64,000 bases of DNA, taken from Neobacillus nitrireducens (lineage in GTDB: Bacteria > Bacillota > Bacilli > Bacillales > Cytobacillaceae). Every line of letters starts with the position of its first letter. The stretch's first letter is position 1. The notes under the pieces were generated by a model. It was not told the DNA's origin, made no database searches, and saw only the letters and a program-made list of their open reading frames with translations. Positions 34,817 to 44,384 of this stretch are shown piece by piece. A program made the translations under genes and the position numbers. Location of the stretch: the NCBI RefSeq assembly GCF_030915405.1, contig NZ_CP133262.1, forward strand, positions 4,108,501 to 4,172,500, written 5' to 3'.

Positions 34817-37360
34817 CTAAACCATTAATTTCTGAACTTCCTCTTCCGAATTCAATTGATTCGCAAGGGCTAAGCCATTCATGGCATCTTTGGCGTAAAG
34901 GACGAGCCCGTCATATTCTTTTGCAATTCTCGTATCTGTGAATTTCCGAGAAAGGGCGGCACCGCCAACGAGGATCGGAACGGCAATACCGGATTCCTTC
35001 ATATCCTGTGCGGTTAATACCATCTGTTGCGCCGATTTCACAAGCAAGCCAGATAAACCAACCATGTCTGGTTTTTCCCTAAGAATGGCTTGAACCAAGT
35101 CGGTTGGATTCACCTTAATCCCAAGGTCGATGACTTCATAACCATTATTACTTAGAATAATATCAACAAGGTTTTTTCCGATATCATGAACATCACCTTT
35201 TACAGTGGCTAAAATGATTTTTCCCTTCGACGCAGAAACATCGCCTTTTTCCATATGTGGTTCTAAATGCGATACGGCTGCTTTCATTACTTCAGCACTC
35301 TGGAGCACTTCGGCAACGATGAGCTGGTTGTCGTTAAACAAACGGCCAACCTCTTTCATCCCTTCCATTAATGGGCCATTAATAATATCGAGCGGGGCAG
35401 GATACGTCTCAAGGGCTAAATCTAAATCTGGAAGCAGGCCTTCTTTCGTCCCTTCCACCACATAATAGGCCAGTCTTTCTTCCACACTCATATTTGGAAC
35501 AGTTACTTTCGGTTCCTTCTTTTTGCCGCGGTAAAATTCAGTAAAGGTAGCAAGCGTCTCATCGGTTGTATCAAAAAGAAGAGCCTCTGCTAACTTAACT
35601 TCTTCCTTGGAAATGGAAGCAAACCGCTCCAATTTTTCCGTATTAACAATCGCATAATCAAGACCAGCCTGGGTGCAATGGTATAGGAAAACGGAATTTA
35701 GAACTTCCCTGCCGACAGGAGGGAGCCCGAAGGAGACATTACTAATGCCAAGAATCGTTTGTACTTCTGGGAACTGCTCCTTAATTAACCGGATCCCTTC
35801 AACCGTTGCCTTGGCAGAACCAATATATTGTTCATCCCCCGTACCGACTGGAAACACGAGCGGGTCAAAAATGAGATCCTGCGGCTTCAGACGATATTTA
35901 TTTACTAATAAATCATACGAGTGTTTTGCAATGGATAGCTTTTGCTCAGCGGTAACGCCCATGCCTTCCTCATTAATGGTTCCGACAACGACAGCCGCAC
36001 CATAGCGATGGATTAATGGGACAACTGCTTCAAATCGTTCCTCACCATCTTCAAGGTTAATCGAATTGATAATCGCTTTTCCTTGCGAATATTTAAGGGC
36101 CCGCTCAATTACCTTTTCATCGGTGGAATCGATGACGAGGGGAGCCTTTACTTTCTTAACGACTTCTTTAATAAAATTTTCCATATCGACCATTTCTTCA
36201 CGGTCAGGGTCGGCAAGACAAAGGTCAATGACATGCGCGCCGCCTTTCACTTGGGCTCGAGCAATCTCGGACGCTTCCTCAAATTTCCCCTCAGTGATTA
36301 ACCGTTTGAATTTACGTGAGCCAATCACATTTGTCCGTTCGCCGACCATAATTGGTCGTAACGTTGGATCGTCATAGATGAACGGTTCAATCCCGGACAC
36401 CATATGAACAGCGGTTGGCTTGAATTCTCTAGGCTGGAATTCTTTCATTGCATCGGCAATCGCTCGTATATGATCCGGAGTTGTCCCACAGCAGCCACCA
36501 ACAATATTAAGCCAGCCATGGGCGGCGAAATCAGCAAGTTTTTTGGCTAACGTTTCGGGCGTTTCATGATAATGGCCATCTTCATCTGGCAGCCCCGCAT
36601 TTGGGTAACAGCTGACTGCTGTCGATGCTAAATCTGCTAAGGAGCGGACATGATCCTGCATGAATTCCGGTCCTGTTGCGCAGTTAAGTCCAACTGCTAC
36701 GGGATTCATATGTTCTACTGAAATGAAAAATGATTCAATCGACTGCCCGGCGAGAGTCGTGCCCATTGGCTCGATGGTCCCCGAAATAAACAATGGCAGT
36801 GTTTTGCCTGTTTTTTCAAACGCCCTTTCGATGCCAACATAGCCTGCTTTCACATTTAACATATCTTGACTCGTTTCAAGCAGCAGTAAATCAACCCCGC
36901 CATCAATGAGGCCGATGGCTTGTTCTTCATAAGCAGCAGCAAGTGCATCAAAGGTCGTTCCGCCTGTTACGCTTAAGGTTTTAGTAGTCGGTCCCATGGA
37001 GCCTGCCACATAGCGCGGCCACTCATCGGTTGTATATTTGTAAGCTTCTTTGACGGCAAGGAAGGCAGCAATTTTATTAATCTCATAGGCTTTAAAACCC
37101 AAATCATATTCATCAAGAACCAGATTGGTTGCCCCGAATGTATTGGTTTCAATGATATCTGCTCCAGCTTCTAAGTATTCGCGATGAATATTGGCAATCA
37201 CAGAGGGTGCAGTTAATACGAGGTTTTCATTACAGCCTTCATACTGCTCACCGCCAAAATCCTCAGCGGTAAGATTTGCTTGCTGGATCATGGTTCCCAT
37301 TGCCCCGTCCATGACAAGGATTTGTTTTTTGAGTTGTTCAGTAAATGGTGTTTTCGGCAT
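34817..37360 (-). CDS. metH: Methionine synthase, cobalamin-dependent (first three domains)
   Basis: Transfers the methyl group of methyltetrahydrofolate to homocysteine through cobalamin. The 847 residues contain the homocysteine-binding barrel with its zinc cysteines (VGLNCATG about 225; GGCCGTTP about 290), the pterin-binding barrel (about 330-610), the helical cap and the B12 domain with DVHDIGKN (about 730) and the SGLL.. segment. Bacillus MetH is about 1,140-1,150 residues; here a TAG stops translation at the normal linker to the activation domain, which continues in frame at 34816-33911. The start overlaps the yitJ end by 23 bp, and GAGGAGG precedes it. Confidence 0.9.
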   Translation of the reverse strand: MPKTPFTEQLKKQILVMDGAMGTMIQQANLTAEDFGGEQYEGCNENLVLTAPSVIANIHREYLEAGADIIETNTFGATNLVLDEYDLGFKAYEINKIAAFLAVKEAYKYTTDEWPRYVAGSMGPTTKTLSVTGGTTFDALAAAYEEQAIGLIDGGVDLLLLETSQDMLNVKAGYVGIERAFEKTGKTLPLFISGTIEPMGTTLAGQSIESFFISVEHMNPVAVGLNCATGPEFMQDHVRSLADLASTAVSCYPNAGLPDEDGHYHETPETLAKKLADFAAHGWLNIVGGCCGTTPDHIRAIADAMKEFQPREFKPTAVHMVSGIEPFIYDDPTLRPIMVGERTNVIGSRKFKRLITEGKFEEASEIARAQVKGGAHVIDLCLADPDREEMVDMENFIKEVVKKVKAPLVIDSTDEKVIERALKYSQGKAIINSINLEDGEERFEAVVPLIHRYGAAVVVGTINEEGMGVTAEQKLSIAKHSYDLLVNKYRLKPQDLIFDPLVFPVGTGDEQYIGSAKATVEGIRLIKEQFPEVQTILGISNVSFGLPPVGREVLNSVFLYHCTQAGLDYAIVNTEKLERFASISKEEVKLAEALLFDTTDETLATFTEFYRGKKKEPKVTVPNMSVEERLAYYVVEGTKEGLLPDLDLALETYPAPLDIINGPLMEGMKEVGRLFNDNQLIVAEVLQSAEVMKAAVSHLEPHMEKGDVSASKGKIILATVKGDVHDIGKNLVDIILSNNGYEVIDLGIKVNPTDLVQAILREKPDMVGLSGLLVKSAQQMVLTAQDMKESGIAVPILVGGAALSRKFTDTRIAKEYDGLVLYAKDAMNGLALANQLNSEEEVQKLMV

Positions 37361-39200
37361 AGTTGGTCCTCCTCAATTCACTGGCCCGCTGACGAGTATA
37401 TAACGCTAATTCAGCAGTTAATTCATAACGTAAAAATGGTGTAATCAAATAAATTCCGTTAAATAGGTCTAAGGCAGCATCGATGAGTGACTTAGAAATT
37501 GCAATGCCTTCTCTAGCCGCTTGAAGCGGATCATCACTCAATTGGGCCATCCGCTGACGGATGGAGTCGGCAATCTTGATTCCGGGCACTTCATTATGCA
37601 GGAACTCTGCGTTCTTACTGCTAATCAGAGGCATTAAACCAATATAGATTGGTGCATTAAGATGCTTGGTATGTTCATAGACTTCGAGTAACTTTTCCTC
37701 TGAAAATACCGGCTGGGAGATAAAGTAGTCTGCTCCAAATTGAACTTTTTTCTCAAGTCGCTTCACGGCTTTGTCCAGTGAGCGGACATTAGGGTTAAAG
37801 GCTGCCGCAATGCTAAAGTCTGTCTTTTGGCCCAAATCTTTTCCTGAAAAAGATAAACCTTCATTCAATTGCTTAATCATTTGAATTAACTCAAATGAAG
37901 ACACATCGTAAACAGAAGAAGCTCCAGGGAAATCGCCTACTCTTGCAGGGTCACCGGTAATGGCTAGGACATCGGTCATCCCAAGTGTATGAAGCCCCAT
38001 TAAATGCGATTGCAGGCCGATAATATTGCGGTCACGACAGGCAATATGAATGAGCGGCCGCATTCCTAATTCTTGTTTCACTAGGTAACCTAATGATTCG
38101 TTCGAGATTCGAACGGTTGCAAGGGAATTATCCGCTAAAGTTATCGAATCGATGCCTGCTTCTTTTAAAGCTTTAGCCCCTTCGAAAAATTTGGTAGTAT
38201 CTAACTTTCTAGGAGGATCTAATTCTACGATCACTGATGGCCGCTCTTTGACAATTTCCTGAAGGGGAGTAAACTCCCTTTTGGGTACATGCGGTTCTAC
38301 AATTATTTTCTTTGGTCTTAATTTTACTACTTTTTCAGAAATTGGAACACTATTCTTCAATTCAGAAGCATAGGCCTTGATATGTTCAGGTGTCGTCCCG
38401 CAACAGCCGCCTAGCAGCCGGACCCCTTGTTCCCGGAATGCTTTGGCTGAATTCCGAAAATAAGCCGGATCTCCTTCATAATGAAACTTTCCGTCCGTAT
38501 AAGCAGGAAGACTGGCATTTGGATAGGCAGAAAGATAGGCGTGCGCCGGAAGTTCTATCTGTTCAAGTGCAAGCAGCATATGATGAGGGCCAAGCCGGCA
38601 ATTAAGGCCGACGACATCCGCACCAAGTGCTTCCAGTCTTTTTAAAGCGTCATTTACAGGCGTCCGATCTTGTAAAAATCCAGGTTCCTGAAGGGAAACT
38701 TGGGCGATAATCGGAAGCTTTGTTTCCTTTCTCGCTATCGTTAGAATGGTTTCAAGCTCTTCCAGGTCGTAGTAAGTTTCAAGTAATATTCCATCCACAC
38801 CTTCAAGGAGTAGGCAGTATAGTTGTTCACGGAAGCTTCGTTTAATTTCTTCTATTGTAATAGAGTTTGTTTTAATCCCGCGGTTTCCGCCCATTGTTCC
38901 GAGCACATAAGCATTCTTTTGGGCTGCCAGTTTGGCGTGACGGACTGCGGCACTATTAATCTCTTTCACTGAATCTTCTAATCCATAGCGCTGCAGCTTT
39001 AAATAGTTAGCAGCGTAGGAATTGGTTTGGATGACATCCGCCCCGGCATCAATGTATGCGAGGTGGATATTTTGGATTTGTTCCGGCTGGGAGAGATTTA
39101 ATTCCTCCGAGCATGAATCCACTCCGTAGGAATAAAGCAGCGTACCAATCGCCCCATCGGCTATTAAAATTTGATTTTTTAATTTTTCTAAAAAACTCAT
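37338..39200 (-). CDS. yitJ: Bifunctional homocysteine S-methyltransferase / methylene-THF reductase
   Basis: Fusion protein of 620 residues. The N-terminal homocysteine methyltransferase barrel (about 1-290) has zinc-ligand cysteines in GLNCRLG and [11 protein letters not shown]. The C-terminal methylenetetrahydrofolate reductase (about 320-600) includes [13 protein letters not shown] and [15 protein letters not shown]. It supplies methyltetrahydrofolate for MetH. Its ATG overlaps the metC stop (ATGA). Length and domain order match B. subtilis YitJ, an S-box gene as here. Confidence 0.95.
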   Translation of the reverse strand: MSFLEKLKNQILIADGAIGTLLYSYGVDSCSEELNLSQPEQIQNIHLAYIDAGADVIQTNSYAANYLKLQRYGLEDSVKEINSAAVRHAKLAAQKNAYVLGTMGGNRGIKTNSITIEEIKRSFREQLYCLLLEGVDGILLETYYDLEELETILTIARKETKLPIIAQVSLQEPGFLQDRTPVNDALKRLEALGADVVGLNCRLGPHHMLLALEQIELPAHAYLSAYPNASLPAYTDGKFHYEGDPAYFRNSAKAFREQGVRLLGGCCGTTPEHIKAYASELKNSVPISEKVVKLRPKKIIVEPHVPKREFTPLQEIVKERPSVIVELDPPRKLDTTKFFEGAKALKEAGIDSITLADNSLATVRISNESLGYLVKQELGMRPLIHIACRDRNIIGLQSHLMGLHTLGMTDVLAITGDPARVGDFPGASSVYDVSSFELIQMIKQLNEGLSFSGKDLGQKTDFSIAAAFNPNVRSLDKAVKRLEKKVQFGADYFISQPVFSEEKLLEVYEHTKHLNAPIYIGLMPLISSKNAEFLHNEVPGIKIADSIRQRMAQLSDDPLQAAREGIAISKSLIDAALDLFNGIYLITPFLRYELTAELALYTRQRASELRRTNYAENTIY

Positions 39201-40390
39201 GATGTTTCTCCTTGTTGAAAGACCAACTGACTTTGTTCAACCTGCTTAAAAGCTTGTGAAAAATCATTGATTAAATCCTCAGAATTTTCAAGTCCAACCG
39301 ATAAGCGAACTAAGCTATTCGTAATCCCTCGTTTCTCACGCTCTGCTTGAGGCATTGCAGCATGGGACATTTTCGCCGGGTAGGAAAGTATGGATTCCAC
39401 TGCTCCTAGACTGACAGCAAAAACAGGTATTTGAACATGGGCTAGGAAGGTTCGAAGTGCCTCCTCATTCGCTAGCTCAAACGATAAGACCGCTCCCGGG
39501 CCGGCTGCTTGTGTTTTCTGAATCTGATATTGCGGGTGACTCTCCAAGCCTGGGTAATGAACTTTTTCAACAAGCGGATGGGAATCTAAAAATTCAGCTA
39601 ATTTAATCGCTGATTTTTGTGATTGCTCCAGCCGGACATGTAGTGTTTTAATGCCTCTTAGAACGAGCCATGCATCCTGAACACCCAAGATTGCCCCAAA
39701 CCCATTCTGCAAAAAGCCTAATCTTTTCGCCAAAGCTTCGTCATTAACGACAGCAAGACCAGCAACAACATCACTGTGACCCGATAAAAACTTGGTGGCA
39801 CTATGAAGCACAACATCCGCTCCTAATTCCAATGGTCGTTGATAGGAGGGAGTAAGAAACGTGTTATCAACAAATGTTAACGCGCCCGTCTCTTTTGCGA
39901 TATTGCTGATTGCTTGAATGTCCGTTACTTTCATTAACGGATTCGAGGGTGTTTCCACATAAAACGCTTTTGTATTTGGCTGAATCGCTTGTTCTACTTC
40001 CTCTAAATTCGTCATATCGACAAAGGTATGTTCAATTCCGAGCCGTGTGAGGACCTCCGTAACCATCCGAAAGGTCCCGCCATAGACATCCTCCGTAATG
40101 ACAATATGATCACCGGCGGAAAGCAGAAGGAATGCGGTCGAAATGGCGGCCATACCGGATGAAAAGGCAAAGCCCTTCACCCCGCCTTCCAGTTCGGCAA
40201 TCACATCTTCTAGTGCTTCCCTTGTCGGATTTAAACTGCGGCCATAATCATATTTGCCAAACTGATCGAAATCAGATTGGTGAAAGGTCGATGCATGTTG
40301 AATGGGCACACTAACCGCACCCGTAACGGGATCAATTTTATGCTTATTATGAAGGAGCTTAGTTTCAAAGGTATATTCGCCGTGCGCCAT
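39197..40390 (-). CDS. metC: Cystathionine beta-lyase
   Basis: Pyridoxal-phosphate enzyme of 397 residues (Cys/Met metabolism family) that splits cystathionine to homocysteine, pyruvate and ammonia. Motifs include [36 protein letters not shown] (about 78-91), the Schiff-base Lys in [14 protein letters not shown] (about 195) and [12 protein letters not shown]. It follows metI with a one-base overlap (TAATG) and overlaps yitJ by four bases. Confidence 0.94.
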   Translation of the reverse strand: MAHGEYTFETKLLHNKHKIDPVTGAVSVPIQHASTFHQSDFDQFGKYDYGRSLNPTREALEDVIAELEGGVKGFAFSSGMAAISTAFLLLSAGDHIVITEDVYGGTFRMVTEVLTRLGIEHTFVDMTNLEEVEQAIQPNTKAFYVETPSNPLMKVTDIQAISNIAKETGALTFVDNTFLTPSYQRPLELGADVVLHSATKFLSGHSDVVAGLAVVNDEALAKRLGFLQNGFGAILGVQDAWLVLRGIKTLHVRLEQSQKSAIKLAEFLDSHPLVEKVHYPGLESHPQYQIQKTQAAGPGAVLSFELANEEALRTFLAHVQIPVFAVSLGAVESILSYPAKMSHAAMPQAEREKRGITNSLVRLSVGLENSEDLINDFSQAFKQVEQSQLVFQQGETS

Positions 40391-41502
40391 TATGCAATCA
40401 CTCCTTCTTGGACATGTACAAAAGCCTTATTCAAATCCTCAATGATATCTTGTGAATCCTCAATTCCTACGGAAAAACGTAATAACCGATTGCAGACGCC
40501 TGCTTGAATTCGAACTTCTTCTGGAATATCTGCATGTGTTTGTGTTGCCGGATAAGTAATAAAGCTTTCTGTCCCACCTAAACTTTCTGCAAAGCTAATC
40601 AGCTGTAATCCTTGTAAAAATGGATTAACCCAAGCTTCGTCTTTGATTCTAAAAGAGACCATTCCACCTCTTCCAGGGTAGAGGACATCTGTTACAGCAT
40701 CATGCTGGGAAAGAAATTCGACGATATTCTTAGCATTTTTTTCATGTCTCTCCATACGAAGCGATAAAGTTTTCATCCCGCGCATTAACAACCAGGAATC
40801 GAAGGGACTTAAAACTGCACCTGCCCCGTTATGATGGAAGGCTAAGGATTCACAAAGTTCCTTTCCTTTTGCCACAATGAGCCCGGCAAGAACATCATTA
40901 TGCCCTCCTAAGTATTTCGTTGCACTATGGATAACAATATCCGCACCAAGGTTGATCGGCTGCTGTAATAGTGGAGTATAGAAGGTATTGTCTACTATTA
41001 GCAATAGGCCATGTTTTTTTGCCAATTTTGAAATAGCGGCAATATCGGATTCCTGCATAAGTGGATTGGTTGGTGTTTCTAAAAAAATCGCCTTCGTTTT
41101 CGGGGTAATATTCTTTTCAATCTCTTCCGGACAACAGGTATTAACATACTGACTATTCAAGCCCCATTTTTTATAGCCTTTTTCTAATAAGCGGTATGTT
41201 CCGCCATATAAGTCTTCACTAACCAGCCATTCATCTCCAGCTTCAAATAAAGAGAGAATGGTTAAAATTGCTGCCATACCTGAACTGCAGGCATATCCTT
41301 GATCACCGCATTCTAAATCAGCAATTGTTTTTTCAAGGAGTTGACGCGTGGGGTTTCCGGTTCGGATATAATCATATCCGGTAGATTGCCCAATTCCGTC
41401 GTGGCGGAAGGCTGTTGAAAAGTATACAGGCGGATTTACAGTTCCAGTTGTTGACTCACTGCGATTACCAATTTGGGCAAGTTTCGTTTCAATTTTGTAC
41501 AT
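40390..41502 (-). CDS. metI: Cystathionine gamma-synthase / O-acetylhomoserine thiolyase
   Basis: First enzyme of the operon, 370 residues of the Cys/Met pyridoxal-phosphate family, making cystathionine from an acylated homoserine and cysteine. Motifs are TGTVNPPVYFSTAFRHDGIG, CSSGMAAILTILSLF, the Schiff-base region VIHSATKYLGGHNDVLAG and ESLGGTESFITYPA. The frame is open back to 41610, into the riboswitch, but the true start is the ATG at 41502 behind AAGGAGTGG. Expression should fall when S-adenosylmethionine is plentiful because of the upstream S-box. Confidence 0.94.
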   Translation of the reverse strand: MYKIETKLAQIGNRSESTTGTVNPPVYFSTAFRHDGIGQSTGYDYIRTGNPTRQLLEKTIADLECGDQGYACSSGMAAILTILSLFEAGDEWLVSEDLYGGTYRLLEKGYKKWGLNSQYVNTCCPEEIEKNITPKTKAIFLETPTNPLMQESDIAAISKLAKKHGLLLIVDNTFYTPLLQQPINLGADIVIHSATKYLGGHNDVLAGLIVAKGKELCESLAFHHNGAGAVLSPFDSWLLMRGMKTLSLRMERHEKNAKNIVEFLSQHDAVTDVLYPGRGGMVSFRIKDEAWVNPFLQGLQLISFAESLGGTESFITYPATQTHADIPEEVRIQAGVCNRLLRFSVGIEDSQDIIEDLNKAFVHVQEGVIA

Positions 41503-41540
41503 GACGACCACTCCTTGTGTTGTATAAAAAATAATTAAAT

Positions 41541-41573
41541 AAAAAAGCCTTTCTATAAGAAGAAAGGCTTTTG
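41541..41573 (-). terminator. Intrinsic terminator of the S-box riboswitch
   Basis: Minus-strand arms AAAAGCCTTTCT and AGAAAGGCTTTTTT. The loop-side TTCTTAT can pair instead with the GATAAGAA segment at the 3' side of the aptamer, giving the antiterminator. Confidence 0.9.
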
Positions 41574-41598
41574 TAAGTACGACCAAAAAGTCATTCTT

Positions 41599-41712
41599 CT
41601 TATCTTGCAAATTAGCAATTAATTTGCAGGACTTAGCACCTTTTCAATGTTTATCTGCCATTGATGGTTGCTGAGGTGTCTTCGGGCCATTCCCTCAACC
41701 TCTCTTGATAAG
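41599..41712 (-). promoter_or_regulatory. SAM-I (S-box) riboswitch
   Basis: Minus-strand aptamer recognised by its conserved cores: CTTATCAAGAGAGGTTGAGGG, GGCCCGAAGACACCTCAGCAACC (two neighbouring pieces of one conserved run) and AAGGTGCTAAGTCC. Helix P1 forms from CTTATC at the 5' end and GATAAG at the 3' end. With S-adenosylmethionine bound, the terminator at 41541-41573 forms and metI-metC-yitJ-metH is off. Confidence 0.96.
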
Positions 41713-41738
41713 AAAATTAATATTTAGATTATTTATAA

Positions 41739-41767
41739 AATTTACTACAATAAAGTGGTGATGTCAA
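41739..41767 (-). promoter_or_regulatory. Promoter of the methionine operon
   Basis: On the minus strand a perfect TTGACA (41767-41762) and TAAATT (41744-41739) are 17 bp apart; transcription would begin about 20 bases before the S-box aptamer. Confidence 0.82.
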
Positions 41768-41852
41768 ATTGTTTTTGTATAAAATAATTTAATGAAGAAT
41801 CTATTGTTAAATTCCACAAATAATAAAATAAAATTTGATATTTGAAAAGTGA

Positions 41853-41881
41853 TTGACAGTGATGGTTTGAGGATATATGAT
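41853..41881 (+). promoter_or_regulatory. Sigma-A promoter of the lasso peptide operon
   Basis: Perfect TTGACA (41853-41858), 17-bp spacer, TATGAT (41876-41881). Predicted start near 41888, giving a leader of about 220 bases before the cyclase gene. The 393-bp gap from the S-box to the cyclase holds this promoter, the divergent met promoter and the two palindromes at 41895 and 42041. Confidence 0.8.
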
Positions 41882-41894
41882 AAATTCATCAGGT

Positions 41895-41910
41895 GTTCTT
41901 GATAGAGAAC
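41895..41910 (+). promoter_or_regulatory. SinR-like operator, lasso operon, site 1
   Basis: GTTCTTGATAGAGAAC: GTTC and GAAC half-sites eight bases apart, centred just after the predicted start of the lasso promoter, where a bound repressor would block transcription. It has the same spacing as the sites at 42041, 47964 and 59676. The half-site resembles the SinR box GTTCTYT known from B. subtilis. Confidence 0.68.
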
Positions 41911-42040
41911 CATAATGAAATTAAATATAGGTAATAGGTTACATATACCATTAGATTCTAAAAGATTTTTCACTGAAATATAAAATATACAGGGAACTTT
42001 GCATTCAATAAAGTTTCATGTAGTTATGTATAGTCAAGTT

Positions 42041-42056
42041 GTTCTTTTTAGTGAAC
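42041..42056 (+). promoter_or_regulatory. SinR-like operator, lasso operon, site 2
   Basis: GTTCTTTTTAGTGAAC followed by TAATGA. Fourteen of the 16 palindrome positions and the following TAAT are the same as at the eps promoter (47964). GTTCTTT is an exact SinR half-site match. The TAATGA may be a second -10 box, but the matching -35 region is weak. Only 50 bp before the cyclase gene. Confidence 0.72.
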
Positions 42057-42106
42057 TAATGAAATAATCTTTAATAATAGAATTTTCTTGCTGGTAGGAG
42101 GGAAAG

Positions 42107-44056
42107 ATGAGCGCAATCGCCGGAATATATCATTTAAACGATGAACCAATCAATTTAGAGCACGGAAATCGAATAATGAAAGAACTAGAAAAATATCCGG
42201 CTGATGATATCCAAACTTGGCATAGTGATAAAGTCTTCCTTGGCTGCCATGCTCAATGGATCACACCAGAGTCTATAGGTGAAAAACTACCATACTATGA
42301 TCATGAACGGAAACTAGCTATTACAGCTGATGCAATTATAGATAATCGAGATGAATTATTTGAGAGATTACAAGTTGATAAAAGGAAAAGAAAAGAAATA
42401 ACTGATAGTGAACTTATTTTGCTTTCCTATCATAAATGGGGAGAGGACTCTCCGAAATTTCTGGTTGGCGATTTTGCCTTTATGATTTGGGACGAGAAGA
42501 AACAGCAAATCTTTGGTGCAAGAGATCCTTCTGGATATAGGACGCTATACTATTTCAAGAATAATTCACGATTAACTTTTTGTACAACAATCGAACCCTT
42601 ATTGACTTTGCCCTATATTGAGAAGCAATTAAACGAAAGTTATCTTGCTGAATTTTTAGCTATTACTGGAATGATTGATACGGTCGATGCTCGAATGACC
42701 CCTTTTAAAAATATTGATCAAGTGCCTCCATTTCATTCGATTACAATTAATGGAGAAAGAACGAACCTAAAACGCTACGGAACATTTATGCCAAAAGAAA
42801 AATTAAAATTGAAATTAAATGAAGAATACGTAGAGGCATTTCAAGAGGTTTTTCAAAAGGCAGTAAATAGTAGGTTACGAACGCATCGTGGAGTAGGTTC
42901 GCAATTAAGTGGGGGGTTGGATTCCGGAGCAATTGTAGGCTTTGCAGCAAAAGAACTTCAAAAAGAAAATAAGACATTACATACCTTCAGTTATATCCCA
43001 CCGAAAGATTTTGTTGATTTCACACATAAACGATTAATGCCGAATGAGCGACCATATATTAAGAAAACGGTTGAATATGTAGGAGGAATTTCTGACCATT
43101 ACTATGATTTTGACGGGAGAAGTTCTTATACCGAAATAGACCAATATCTTGATGTGATGGAAATGCCGTACAAATTTGCAGAAAACTCTTTCTGGTTAAG
43201 AGGTGTTTTTGAGAAAGCACACGAGAAAGGCATCGGGATTCTCTTAAACGGTGATAAGGGCAATTCAACGATATCGTGGGGTTCTGCAATAGATTACTAT
43301 GCAATTCTATTAAAAAGATTTAAGTGGCTGCGGCTTATTCAAGAATTACATCTTTATAGTATGAAAACAGGAGGAGCAAGATTTCGATTACTGCCTTTTA
43401 TTATTAGAAAGGGCTTTCCTTTCATAAATCAAAAGGTAGCAGCGAACAAAGCATTGGACCTCCCGACTTTAATTAACCCAGACCTGGCTGAGAGAACGGG
43501 TGTATTTTCAAAGTTAAGGGATTATGGGATTGATAACTCTGGCTGGTTAACCTCGCAAAATATTTACGAACAAAGAAGAATTATCTTTGAAAATATCTCC
43601 ACTTGGAATTCGGGGAGTACACTTGATGCCAAACTATCCTTGCGATATAAACTTTGGAAACGTGATCCTACAAATGATATTCGAGTAGCTCGTTTTTGTT
43701 TTTCAGTACCAGAAGAGCAATTTGTTCAAAATGGGCTAGATCGAGCGCTTATCCGAAGGTCCACAGAAAATTTACTGCCAGACCAAATTAGATTAAATCA
43801 ACATGTCAGAGGTGTCCAAGGTGCAGATTGGCTCCATCGGATGATTCCAGATTGGAGTATGCTCATTGAAGAAGTGAAAGAACTTACTAATGACTCATCC
43901 TTAATAAATTTTTTTGATGGAGAAGTAATAAGGTCGGCTTTAAATAATAGTGAAAAGGGTTTAAGGACAGAAAGTATGTCTGACCCAGACTATAGAATAT
44001 TAATGAGAGTTGTAATAGTATATCGCTTACTAAAAAAATACTTTGAAAGGGGGTGA
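42107..44056 (+). CDS. Lasso peptide macrolactam synthetase (asparagine synthase-like)
   Basis: ATP-dependent cyclase (C protein) that adenylates the ring-forming acidic side chain and joins it to the core's N-terminal amine. The 649 residues have a class II glutaminase-like N-terminal half (about 1-210) in which the catalytic Cys is absent (it starts SAIAGIYHLN) and a synthetase half with the ATP-pyrophosphatase loop SGGLDSG at 268-274. Loss of the Cys and the setting argue against a true asparagine synthetase. TAGGAGGGAAAG precedes the ATG. It is the first gene of the operon, ahead of the precursor rather than after it. Confidence 0.93.
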   Translation: MSAIAGIYHLNDEPINLEHGNRIMKELEKYPADDIQTWHSDKVFLGCHAQWITPESIGEKLPYYDHERKLAITADAIIDNRDELFERLQVDKRKRKEITDSELILLSYHKWGEDSPKFLVGDFAFMIWDEKKQQIFGARDPSGYRTLYYFKNNSRLTFCTTIEPLLTLPYIEKQLNESYLAEFLAITGMIDTVDARMTPFKNIDQVPPFHSITINGERTNLKRYGTFMPKEKLKLKLNEEYVEAFQEVFQKAVNSRLRTHRGVGSQLSGGLDSGAIVGFAAKELQKENKTLHTFSYIPPKDFVDFTHKRLMPNERPYIKKTVEYVGGISDHYYDFDGRSSYTEIDQYLDVMEMPYKFAENSFWLRGVFEKAHEKGIGILLNGDKGNSTISWGSAIDYYAILLKRFKWLRLIQELHLYSMKTGGARFRLLPFIIRKGFPFINQKVAANKALDLPTLINPDLAERTGVFSKLRDYGIDNSGWLTSQNIYEQRRIIFENISTWNSGSTLDAKLSLRYKLWKRDPTNDIRVARFCFSVPEEQFVQNGLDRALIRRSTENLLPDQIRLNQHVRGVQGADWLHRMIPDWSMLIEEVKELTNDSSLINFFDGEVIRSALNNSEKGLRTESMSDPDYRILMRVVIVYRLLKKYFERG

Positions 44057-44060
44057 TTAG

Positions 44061-44216
44061 ATGAAAAGAGAGTGGAAGACACCTGTATTAGAAATGTTAG
44101 ATGTAAAGCTGACAATGCATAACACTGCAGGAAATTTTTATGATGCTACCTATGCCGATGGAGAGACAATCCCTACAGATCCAGTTACTGGTCTGCATAT
44201 GGACGCCAAGAGTTAA
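44061..44216 (+). CDS. Lasso peptide precursor, paeninodin-like
   Basis: A 51-residue precursor, four bases after the cyclase stop, with a very strong AAAGGGGGTGAT site. The leader (residues 1-19) carries W5-x-x-P8-x-L10, like the YxxPxL signal read by the recognition element, then LEMLDVKLTM with the conserved Thr at position -2. The predicted core of 32 residues runs from His20 to Ser51; its first nine residues HNTAGNFYD place Asp28 at core position 9, the normal ring size. The tail ends HMDAKS; a terminal Ser is the phosphorylation site of paeninodin-type kinases. Starting the core at Gly24 or Ala23 would leave no acid at position 7-9. No experiment supports the ring yet. Confidence 0.88.
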   Translation: MKREWKTPVLEMLDVKLTMHNTAGNFYDATYADGETIPTDPVTGLHMDAKS

Positions 44217-44312
44217 TATGAAGAATAATTAAGTTTTCACTTACTTAGGTTATGTTGTAGGATGTTTGAAATTTTATGTCTAAGAGTCCATCTAGACGGT
44301 ATTATTTGACTT

Positions 44313-44354
44313 AAAAAAGGCCCTTGTATATGGAAGATTATATAAGGGCTTTTT
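44313..44354 (+). terminator. Internal terminator after the lasso precursor
   Basis: Stem AAAAAGGCCCTTGTATA with TATATAAGGGCTTTTT, about 97 bases after the precursor stop and 30 before the kinase gene. Partial read-through would keep precursor RNA higher than that of the enzymes. Confidence 0.8.
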
Positions 44355-44384
44355 ATAAATAAGGGACTTTTTGGAGTGAATACG

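Noticed and set aside
41502..41610. Longer metI reading frame starting at 41610
   Set aside because: It runs through the S-box terminator; the AAGGAG site and the family N-terminus place the start at 41502.
42107..44056. Ordinary asparagine synthetase (asnB)
   Set aside because: The N-terminal catalytic Cys is missing and the gene sits directly before a lasso precursor with kinase, B1, B2 and exporter genes.
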